Assembly (NCBI GenBank): GCA_028688535.1
Contig: JAQTXY010000159.1
Span: 1-5,391 of the forward strand
Direction: 5' to 3'
Length of the DNA stretch: 5,391 nucleotides
Source of the DNA: Methanothrix sp.
Lineage (GTDB): Archaea; Halobacteriota; Methanosarcinia; Methanotrichales; Methanotrichaceae
Shown here: positions 1 to 5,117 of the stretch, one piece after another
Numbering within the stretch: the stretch's first letter is position 1
Layout: every line of letters begins with the position of its first letter
The notes under the pieces: generated by a model
What the model saw: the letters and a program-made list of their open reading frames with translations, nothing else
Database searches by the model: none
Told to the model about the DNA's origin: nothing
Program-made: the position numbers and the translations under genes

Positions 1-515
1 CTTTCCAGCACGCTTTCTTTGTTGTCGACCAGATCATCGCCGAGATCGTGCAGGGCATCTGCGAGACTCTGACGACTCCGTCCTTGATCAATCTGGACTT
101 TGCCGATGTCTGTACCATCATGAAGTCAGGGGGCGCGTCCTTCATGTTTGTGGGCGAGGGCAAGATGAAGAGCAGCCCAGAGAAGATCGTGCGCACGGCT
201 CTGAAAAATCCACTGCTAGATGTGGACTATCGGGGAGCCGGGGCCTGTCTTCTGCACATGACCGGCGGGCCGGATATGACCATGAAGGAAGCTGCGGCCA
301 TAGCCGGAGCCCTCACTCAGGAGTTGGACCCCAGGGCCAATGTCATCTGGGGAGCGAGAATTCGGCCCGATTTTACAGGAAAGGTGAGGCTGATGGCCAT
401 AATTACAGGTGTGAAATCGGCCCAGGTTCTGGCGTCCTCCCAGTCCCGGCAATCCGGGCCGCAAAGAGAAAAGCAGATAGGTCAGAAGTATGCTAAGATA
501 GATCTGATAAAATGA
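1..515 (+). CDS. ftsZ: Cell division protein FtsZ, C-terminal part (5' end outside window)
   Basis: FtsZ is the tubulin-like GTPase that polymerises into the division ring at mid-cell. The frame is open from base 3 to the TGA at 513-515 (about 170 codons). The GTP-binding N-terminal domain, including the GGGTGSG loop, lies outside the window. Visible are the end of the central helix (ADQ-like VVDQIIAEIV), the T7 loop NLDFAD at 90-107, which supplies the catalytic acidic residues to the next subunit, and the C-terminal domain with LLDVDYRGAG, TGGPDMT, NVIWGARI and MAIITGV. The end is a Gln/Ser/Arg-rich linker (about 423-485) and a terminal KIDLIK, which resembles the short C-terminal peptide by which archaeal FtsZ binds partners such as SepF (inference). 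NLDFADV and the IWGARI block argue for true FtsZ over CetZ. I cannot tell FtsZ1 from FtsZ2 with the N-terminus missing. The GTG at 48 is internal and is not the start. The stop overlaps the next ORF. Confidence 0.95.
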   Translation, partial: FQHAFFVVDQIIAEIVQGICETLTTPSLINLDFADVCTIMKSGGASFMFVGEGKMKSSPEKIVRTALKNPLLDVDYRGAGACLLHMTGGPDMTMKEAAAIAGALTQELDPRANVIWGARIRPDFTGKVRLMAIITGVKSAQVLASSQSRQSGPQREKQIGQKYAKIDLIK

Positions 516-607
516 GCGAGATAATGTTGCAGATCCTGGCCCTGATGCTATCAATCGTCCTGGCAGTGGGCACAGTCTTTAGCATCCGCCTCTATCTGGA
601 GATTTGA
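512..607 (+). CDS. 31-residue single-pass membrane microprotein, overlapping ftsZ
   Basis: The ATG at 512 overlaps the ftsZ stop as ATGA, and the frame runs 31 codons to TGA 605-607, followed directly by a second TGA (608-610). The product starts MSEIMLQILALML, has an uninterrupted hydrophobic stretch at about residues 4-24 and ends with Arg26 and the tail LYLEI. That is the profile of one transmembrane helix with a very short polar end on each side. There is no convincing Shine-Dalgarno sequence before the ATG, so translation would depend on re-initiation by ribosomes finishing ftsZ. I do not recognise a family. It is much shorter than archaeal SecE and does not resemble it. A membrane protein made in step with FtsZ could act at the division site, but this is inference from position only. 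Chance is possible at this length. Confidence 0.5.
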   Translation: MSEIMLQILALMLSIVLAVGTVFSIRLYLEI

Positions 608-613
608 TGAGCT

Positions 614-644
614 AAGGGGCTCTTGGCAGTTAGCCCTGCCCCTT
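614..644. terminator. Inverted repeat between convergent genes, possible transcription end
   Basis: The arms AAGGGGC (614-620) and GCCCCTT (638-644) are perfectly complementary. A shorter alternative pairing, GGGCT (617-621) with AGCCC (632-636), lies inside. The element sits where the ftsZ unit and the decarboxylase gene meet and overlaps the last codons of the decarboxylase. No T-tract follows on either strand, and archaeal termination relies mainly on T-runs, so the role is weakly supported. Confidence 0.2.
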
Positions 645-1889
645 GGGAGTCACCCTCTGAAACTTCCAGAGCCGCTCCAGCCTGGCTGTGGCATCTACTC
701 CCATCTTGGTGGTGATGCCATCTCGGCTGCGCGGATCAAGGGTGCTGCCCCGCACATTGGGATGGATAACGAGATCCTCATCAGCTCGCATGCGCGTGGC
801 AATAGCAAACTCCAGGTCGCTGGGATCGTAGATGTCTATGTCCGAGTCGACGACCAGGACATGCTTAAGCGAGCCGTGCGCCTGGAAAGCAGCCTCTATG
901 ACCCTTTTCGCGTCCTGCTCAGTCTCTTTCTCTATCTGCACCACGGCATGGAAATAATTGCATCCGCCGTCCGTCAGGATGACATTCTTGACCTTGGCAA
1001 CCTTTGATGCAGCCCTGTAAATAAGCGGCTCGTAGGGCACGCCCATGAGCATCTTGTGCTCGCCTCCTGCGGGAAGCAGTCCCTGGTAGATAGGGTTCTC
1101 ACGCGTCATCATCCTGGTCAGCCGGATGACCGGCTCCTGCCGCACCAGATCACAGGTGCCGGTAATATCCACAAACGGCCCCTCGCTGGCCCGCTCTCCG
1201 GTGATGTAGCCCTCCAGCACAATCTCGGCATGGGGAGCAAATGCGCCGTTCTCCAGGCGCACCAGCTCAACGGGAGCGCCGCGCAAAGCAGCGGCATAGG
1301 AAAACTCTTTCTCCGGGGGAACGCGCGTGGATGCAGCTATGAGCAGCAGCGGGTCCACGCCAATGGCAATGGCCACCGGCACCTCAACGCCTTTAGCCAT
1401 TGCCGCCTGGTAGAACTGATGGGTATGCCGACCTGGAACAAGACGTGCCGCCAGCCGATCTTTTCCCAGTACCATGAGCCGGTGCACACAGGCATTGAGT
1501 TTCCCCTCAAACTGGCTTACTACTACTGCCGAGGTGATGTAAGGCCCGCCGTCGCCCTTGAAATGGGTTAGAATGGGCAGCCGGGAGAGATCAGGAGTAC
1601 TCGCGCACTCCATAAATGGTGAGGAGTTTACCTCGCGAACAGGCCCTTCGTAGCCAACTGCTGCGAGATGAGCGACCATATCAGGAGCGGCAATTCCCAG
1701 GGCTCGCGCCAGCAGAAGGCGTGTTCCCAAGATGTTTAAGCAGCACTTATGGCTATCTACATTATTAAACAATATGGGGCCTTTTCCCCAGGCACATTCC
1801 GCAACCTCATGGATAGGGGATAGGGATTCATGCACTTCTTTAAGAATCCCGTCCTTCTCCAGATTATCCAGGAAACCCCTAAAGCTCAT
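630..1889 (-). CDS. UbiD-family decarboxylase, probable anhydromevalonate phosphate decarboxylase
   Basis: This is a 419-residue cytosolic enzyme of the UbiD family, which uses prenylated FMN and a divalent metal to decarboxylate unsaturated acids. In archaea the main member converts trans-anhydromevalonate 5-phosphate to isopentenyl phosphate in the modified mevalonate pathway for membrane lipids; that is the likely role here. Family residues are visible: Asn132 and Arg137 in NACVHR, His155 in GRHTH, Glu222 in AEIVLEGYI, and EGPFVD (236-241), where Glu236 and Asp241 match the Glu/Glu(Asp) catalytic pair of UbiD/Fdc. Asp at the second position fits archaeal members as I recall them. The C-terminal block DSDIDIYDP (348-356) and GSTLDP are also family-typical. 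The ATG is preceded by AAAGGT as ribosome binding site. The gene lies 40 bases after the DUF1614 gene on the same strand and is probably co-transcribed. The prenyl-FMN supplier (UbiX type) is not in the window. Substrate assignment is inference, since bacterial-type substrates cannot be excluded by sequence. Confidence 0.9.
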   Translation of the reverse strand: MSFRGFLDNLEKDGILKEVHESLSPIHEVAECAWGKGPILFNNVDSHKCCLNILGTRLLLARALGIAAPDMVAHLAAVGYEGPVREVNSSPFMECASTPDLSRLPILTHFKGDGGPYITSAVVVSQFEGKLNACVHRLMVLGKDRLAARLVPGRHTHQFYQAAMAKGVEVPVAIAIGVDPLLLIAASTRVPPEKEFSYAAALRGAPVELVRLENGAFAPHAEIVLEGYITGERASEGPFVDITGTCDLVRQEPVIRLTRMMTRENPIYQGLLPAGGEHKMLMGVPYEPLIYRAASKVAKVKNVILTDGGCNYFHAVVQIEKETEQDAKRVIEAAFQAHGSLKHVLVVDSDIDIYDPSDLEFAIATRMRADEDLVIHPNVRGSTLDPRSRDGITTKMGVDATARLERLWKFQRVTPKGQG

Positions 1890-1929
1890 GCTTTACCTTT
1901 CTAACGTTTATCTTAAAGCACTTTTGCAT

Positions 1930-2637
1930 TCATAGCAAGAGCACTGCAATCAGGCCGGACAGAAAGACACCGTCAAAGGTCCCGGCTCCGCCAATGCTGG
2001 CCACGGGCGCCCCCAGATCACGGATCTTATAGAGGTTCAAGATATCTGCACCAATGAGGGCGCCAAGAGTTCCGCTAACATAGGCAATGAGAAAGATGAG
2101 ATCATGTGGTGCTCCCCCAAAATAGACCAGCAGGATCGCAGCAATTGCCGCTGCCAGGGGCGGAAGAAGAGCAGGTGTGACAATTCCCAGGCCCTTAACC
2201 GGCTTGGCTACAAGATTGGTTAAGATGGTCACGAAAGCGATTCCTATGAGGGCATAACTCAGGGACTCTGGGAAGCGGTGGATTAACGCTATGGATATCA
2301 GAGCTGGAATCAGCGCCCCGCCCACGTTGACCGCCAGCAGAGTATTGCAGCTTACGACCTCCACTACAGGCACCTGGTAAGCGATTCCAAAGGCCCGAAC
2401 GTATCGCTCCCGCACCAGAGGAGTGCTGCACTGCAGATTGGTCAGCGGTATGTTGATGCTGCTGCCCAGCAAGGAGGCGAGCAGGACCAAGAGCGCCTGG
2501 CTCCAGGAGAAGCCGATCTTGGTAAAGGCCGTCCTGGCCAGGTCCAGAAATAGAAAGCCAACCACTGCAAAGAGCAAGAATGCTAGTAGTAGCATAAAGA
2601 GCAAGCTCACAGGGCTATAAACCAACCGATTTCCCAT
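1930..2637 (-). CDS. DUF1614 family multi-pass membrane protein
   Basis: A 235-residue, very hydrophobic protein with about seven predicted membrane segments (roughly 10-34, 46-66, 98-119, 124-144, 151-173, 178-200, 213-235) and no cleavable signal peptide that I can see. Conserved-looking motifs match the DUF1614 family: GSSINIPL (58-65), NVGGALIP (104-111), KPVKGLGIVTP (145-155), GALIGADILNL (192-202) and the near-terminal SIGGAGTFDGVFL (214-226). Function is unknown. Two acidic residues, Asp198 and Asp222, sit within the last two hydrophobic segments. The ATG at 2637 is the first possible in-frame ATG, because a stop lies 15 bases upstream. The TATA-like box is only about 22-27 bases upstream, so the transcript is probably leaderless or nearly so. 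It is the first gene of the minus-strand pair with the UbiD-family decarboxylase. That hints at a membrane or lipid link, but only by position. Confidence 0.85.
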   Translation of the reverse strand: MGNRLVYSPVSLLFMLLLAFLLFAVVGFLFLDLARTAFTKIGFSWSQALLVLLASLLGSSINIPLTNLQCSTPLVRERYVRAFGIAYQVPVVEVVSCNTLLAVNVGGALIPALISIALIHRFPESLSYALIGIAFVTILTNLVAKPVKGLGIVTPALLPPLAAAIAAILLVYFGGAPHDLIFLIAYVSGTLGALIGADILNLYKIRDLGAPVASIGGAGTFDGVFLSGLIAVLLL

Positions 2638-2656
2638 AGACTCATTCTCAGCTCAT

Positions 2657-2672
2657 CGTATAAATTTTTTTA
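2657..2672. promoter_or_regulatory. Shared divergent promoter region, TATA-like box
   Basis: The 82-base gap between the divergent DUF1614 and aroB' genes has one AT-rich core, TATAAATTTTTTTA (2659-2672). Read on the minus strand it is AAATTTATAC with an A-run just upstream, a good archaeal BRE/TATA pair. Using the usual 25-base TATA-to-start spacing, transcription would begin about at the DUF1614 ATG. Read on the plus strand, TATAAATT would start transcription near 2688, giving aroB' a leader of about 30 bases. One nearly symmetric box may serve both directions, or the plus-strand promoter may be weaker. Confidence 0.55.
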
Positions 2673-2709
2673 GCATAACCGGCAAAAGAGATTAGTAATG
2701 GAATGCCCT

Positions 2710-2713
2710 GGTG
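2710..2713 (+). promoter_or_regulatory. Ribosome binding site of aroB'
   Basis: GGTG, six bases before the ATG at 2720, matches the archaeal anti-Shine-Dalgarno complement. It supports this start over the internal Met7 codon. Confidence 0.6.
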
Positions 2714-2719
2714 TAACAC

Positions 2720-3841
2720 ATGAAAGAGAAGTGGCTCATGGCCGAAGGGCCGTGGCAGGAGATCAAGCCCATGATCACCACCGCTCTCGAGTCCGGCTTC
2801 GACTGCGTGCTGGTAGACAGAGAGAACATCGAGCGGGTGAGGGAGCTGGGCAAGATCAAAGTGGCCTGCTTTGCTGTAGAGAAAGGGACAGAGGATATTT
2901 TCGTTGTGGGCAAGGGCGGCGAAGGCGATGGAACCGTAGCTCTGCCCAAAGAGCAGAGCAGCTCTCTGGACGGGACTCTCGCCAAGACTGTTTCTGGGAC
3001 TAAGGCAGCTTACGTGGTAATTGCCAACAAGAAGTATGAAGAGTTCGCCGTGGAGATGGGCAAGGTTGTTGACTATCTTCTCGTCATCGGCACAGACTGG
3101 AAGGTCATTCCCCTGGAGAACATGATTGCCGGACTGCAGGGCGTGCCTGTCAAGATCATTAGTGGCGTCAAGACGGCGGAGGAGGCGCGGCTAGCACTGG
3201 CCACTCTGGAAAAAGGGGCCGATGGGGTGCTGCTGGACAGCAAAGATCCTTCTGAGGTTAAGAGGGTCATGGACGCTGTCGAGCAGTCGCAAAAAGGCCG
3301 AATAGAACTTATTTCAGCAAAGGTGACTGCCGTCAAAGCTGTGGGCATGGGTGATCGGGTATGCGTGGACACAGCCAGCATGATGTCCTTTGGAGAGGGA
3401 ATGCTTATCGGCTCCCAAGCTAAAGGATTTTTCCTGGTTCACAGCGAGTCTGAAGACAGTCCCTATGTGGCAGCGCGCCCCTTCCGGGTGAATGCCGGCG
3501 CGGTGCACGCTTACATCCGGGTGGGAGAGAAGACGCGTTACCTCTCTGAGCTAAAATCGGGTGATGAGGTTACCATCGTCAGCAAGGAGGGACTAGCCAG
3601 AACGGCCATAGTAGGCCGCGCCAAGATCGAGAAGAGGCCCATGATTCTCATCGAGGCGGAGGCCGGTGGACAGAGGATAAGCACTCTGCTGCAAAATGCT
3701 GAGACTATAAAACTGGTCGGCTCCGACGGCTTGCCCAAGCCGGTAACTGATCTCAAGGCGGGAAGCGAGGTGCTGGTGCATCTGGAGGAGACTGCCCGCC
3801 ACTTTGGCATGAAGATAGAGGAGAGCATCCTGGAGCAGTAA
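2720..3841 (+). CDS. aroB': 3-dehydroquinate synthase II (archaeal type)
   Basis: A 373-residue cytosolic enzyme that oxidatively deaminates and cyclises 2-amino-3,7-dideoxy-D-threo-hept-6-ulosonate with NAD+ to 3-dehydroquinate. This is the archaeal entry to the shikimate pathway, which replaces the DAHP/AroB route. Family signature blocks are all present: the opening MKEKWLMAEG with ITTALESG at 19-26, GDRVCVDTASMM (211-222), GEGMLIGS (225-232), FFLVHSESE (237-245) and PYVAARPFRVNAGAVHAYI (248-266). The C-terminal third (about 267-373) is a beta-rich region with GDEVTIV and EVLVHLEE. Length is normal for the family (about 360-380) and no residues seem to be missing. The start is set by the GGTG site and the usual N-terminal motif. 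It is the first gene of the operon, four bases before aroD. The partner making its substrate (ADH synthase) is not beside it in this window. Confidence 0.96.
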   Translation: MKEKWLMAEGPWQEIKPMITTALESGFDCVLVDRENIERVRELGKIKVACFAVEKGTEDIFVVGKGGEGDGTVALPKEQSSSLDGTLAKTVSGTKAAYVVIANKKYEEFAVEMGKVVDYLLVIGTDWKVIPLENMIAGLQGVPVKIISGVKTAEEARLALATLEKGADGVLLDSKDPSEVKRVMDAVEQSQKGRIELISAKVTAVKAVGMGDRVCVDTASMMSFGEGMLIGSQAKGFFLVHSESEDSPYVAARPFRVNAGAVHAYIRVGEKTRYLSELKSGDEVTIVSKEGLARTAIVGRAKIEKRPMILIEAEAGGQRISTLLQNAETIKLVGSDGLPKPVTDLKAGSEVLVHLEETARHFGMKIEESILEQ

Positions 3842-3845
3842 TACT

Positions 3846-4496
3846 ATGAATCACAAGTCGCGCATAGTAGCCGTCCTGGGAAAGGATGCAGAAAATGATG
3901 TTCTGGCCACGAGCGACGCTGATATGATTGAGCTGCGACTGGACCTGCTCTCTGCAAGCGATCCGCTGCAAACCATAAAGGCTGTGCGAAAGGCCACCGC
4001 CAAGCCGATCATTGCTACAGCTCGCCCTCGGACTGAAGGGGGAATGTTTCAGGGCAGCGAAAGAGAGAGAATAGATCTGCTCGTTAAGGCCGCTTACTAT
4101 GCCGACTATGTAGATGTGGAACTCCTGGCGGATCAAAGAGATAATGCCATTTCCAGAATAATAAAACCTGTAATCGTCTCTTATCATGACTTTCAGGGAA
4201 TGCCTGAAGAGTCGCAATTGATCGATATCTACGAAGAGATGAAGAAGACAAAAGCTGCAATTGCCAAGATAGCAGTAACGCCCAAGAGCCTTTATGATAA
4301 TTTGAGGATATTGCAGTTCTTACTGGATGCAGATATGCCCCTTTGCATGATCGCCATGGGCCGGATGGGTAGACATCTGCGGGTGATAGCTCCTCTCTAT
4401 GGTTCAGCTCTCACCTACGGCTTTGTCACACAGAGCACGGCTCCAGGACAGATGAGCCTGGCAGAGCTGTGCCTGGCAAGAAAGCTATTATCGTGA
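3846..4496 (+). CDS. aroD: 3-dehydroquinate dehydratase, type I
   Basis: A 216-residue cytosolic enzyme that removes water from 3-dehydroquinate to give 3-dehydroshikimate through a Schiff base. It acts directly on the product of the preceding gene. Type I active-site residues are all visible: Glu29 and Arg31 in ELRLD, Arg60 in IATAR followed by EGGMFQG, His114 in SYHDF (general acid/base), Lys141 in KIAVTP (Schiff base lysine), Arg179 aligned with Arg213 of the E. coli enzyme, and Gln202 in APGQMSL. The spacing from MGR to GSA matches E. coli exactly. The protein is short for type I enzymes (bacterial ones about 250), as is common in archaea. Only four bases separate it from aroB'. GGAG at 3832-3835, inside the end of aroB', is the likely ribosome binding site. 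The two genes are clearly co-transcribed. Shikimate dehydrogenase (aroE), often next in methanogens as I recall, does not follow. Confidence 0.96.
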   Translation: MNHKSRIVAVLGKDAENDVLATSDADMIELRLDLLSASDPLQTIKAVRKATAKPIIATARPRTEGGMFQGSERERIDLLVKAAYYADYVDVELLADQRDNAISRIIKPVIVSYHDFQGMPEESQLIDIYEEMKKTKAAIAKIAVTPKSLYDNLRILQFLLDADMPLCMIAMGRMGRHLRVIAPLYGSALTYGFVTQSTAPGQMSLAELCLARKLLS

Positions 4497-4554
4497 ATGA
4501 TTTCTGTGATTTGGTGACGACAACTTTTATCTCACCCTCTGCCGTAAAACCGGG

Positions 4555-4559
4555 GGTGA
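4555..4559 (+). promoter_or_regulatory. Strong ribosome binding site that decides the start of the 111-residue gene
   Basis: GGTGA, preceded by GGG and five bases before the ATG at 4565, is the best Shine-Dalgarno match in the window. It favours the ATG at 4565 over the in-frame GTG at 4469, which would overlap aroD by 28 bases and add 32 residues without family support. Confidence 0.7.
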
Positions 4560-4564
4560 TTGCA

Positions 4565-4900
4565 ATGAGCGAGTACAGAGAGCTGGTGGTAACCAAAGAA
4601 GATTACCTGGTGTTTCTGGCCCAGCGCCTGCGCCTGCAGGGCAACTGCCAGCGAGAGATTGAAAACGTAAGCTTTCCTTTTCTTTTTGCCTCGGGAAGCG
4701 AGATGCTTAGAACTTATATCATGGGCCAATCTGAGTTTACGGAAAGCCTGCCGGATAGGTACAGGCTGCCGGATAGAGGTTTTATCTGGTACCTCTTCAG
4801 CCAGTCGATAAGAGAGGTTCAAGTCATGCCGGAAAAGATAGTATTAAAATACGAGCTGCAGGATGAGTACCGAAAGCCGTTTCGGCAATTCTACCACTGA
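4565..4900 (+). CDS. Hypothetical protein, 111 residues, unrecognised
   Basis: I do not recognise a family. The product is a soluble, charged and aromatic-rich protein with no signal peptide or membrane segment, and a single Cys (Cys28). The N-terminal part (1-32) looks mostly helical and amphipathic (VTKEDYLVFLAQRLRLQ). The middle is rich in Phe, Tyr and Trp (FPFLFA at 37-42, FIWYLF at 73-78), and the C-terminal end (83-111) looks like beta strands with a basic, aromatic tail. An 11-base direct repeat (CTGCCGGATAG at 4748-4758 and 4766-4776) encodes the doubled PDR of residues 64-66 and 70-72 (second copy 70 shared with LPDR). It lies 68 bases after aroD on the same strand, so it may be in the aro operon or use the weak TATA-like CTTTTATC near 4524-4531. 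Its 3' end meets the truncated end of the hicAB relic on the other strand, so its C-terminus may have been reshaped by the same rearrangement. Confidence 0.7.
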   Translation: MSEYRELVVTKEDYLVFLAQRLRLQGNCQREIENVSFPFLFASGSEMLRTYIMGQSEFTESLPDRYRLPDRGFIWYLFSQSIREVQVMPEKIVLKYELQDEYRKPFRQFYH

Positions 4901-5049
4901 CAGAAGGATGCAGAGTAATTCCCAACACCCTTTTCTATAATAATCGTATATCTAGTCATCTTCCTTCTCCATTGCCGATGGCTTCCTCTGGTCCTCGTTA
5001 AATACCAGCCATCTTCCTCTATGAGCTTGATAACATCCCTGATCCTCAT
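4891..5049 (-). pseudogene. HicA-HicB toxin-antitoxin relic, internally deleted and truncated
   Basis: On the minus strand an ATG at 5049 opens a 52-codon frame to TAG 4893-4891. Residues 1-27 match the start of HicA mRNA-interferase toxins: RDVIKLIEEDGWYL, then RTRGSHRQ with the catalytic His24. Intact HicA goes on for about 30-35 more residues (HP..., AGHPS, GTL..ILKQAGL). Here those are missing, and after RRK the frame runs into MTRYTIIIEKGVGNYSA (31-47), the typical N-terminus of the HicB antitoxin. HicB then breaks off (SFCQW, stop), lacking the PDLPGC motif and the DNA-binding C-terminal domain; I found no remainder further along the minus strand. GGAGAAGGAAG before the HicB Met looks like the old hicB ribosome binding site. 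So the order hicA-hicB is kept but most of both genes is gone. A functional toxin or antitoxin is very unlikely. The relic overlaps the last ten bases of the gene on the other strand. Confidence 0.82.
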
Positions 5050-5060
5050 CAAGTCTTCCT

Positions 5061-5080
5061 ATTTTCAATGATTGGAAAAT
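5061..5080. promoter_or_regulatory. Inverted repeat upstream of the hicA relic, possible former operator
   Basis: ATTTTC (5061-5066) and GAAAAT (5075-5080) form a 6-base inverted repeat with an 8-base spacer, 11 bases upstream of the hicA ATG on the minus strand. HicB-type antitoxins bind palindromes in their own promoters, so this may be the relic operator. A TATA-like TTTATTTT on the minus strand ends right beside it. The arms are short and AT-rich, so chance is possible. Confidence 0.3.
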
Positions 5081-5117
5081 AAACTAATGCTGACACATGC
5101 CCGCCGGTTTGTAGCTG

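Noticed and set aside
48..515. GTG at 48 as start of a 155-residue protein
   Set aside because: The frame is open to the left edge and the upstream codons (FQHAFFVVDQIIAEI) fit FtsZ, so this is an internal Val codon.
762..1571. Plus-strand frames (81 and 171 codons) opposite the UbiD-family gene
   Set aside because: They are antisense shadows of a well-conserved coding sequence and their products resemble nothing.
1890..1929. Tiny minus-strand ORF (14 codons) between the DUF1614 and UbiD-family genes
   Set aside because: It is too short, has no ribosome binding site, overlaps the UbiD-family start out of frame, and nothing suggests a leader peptide.
4469..4564. Upstream GTG start of the unknown gene
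   Set aside because: It would overlap aroD by 28 bases and has no ribosome binding site, whereas GGTGA sits five bases before the ATG at 4565.
4928..4945. T-containing stretch after the unknown gene as a terminator
   Set aside because: It has only four Ts in a row and is inside the hicB relic, too weak to call.
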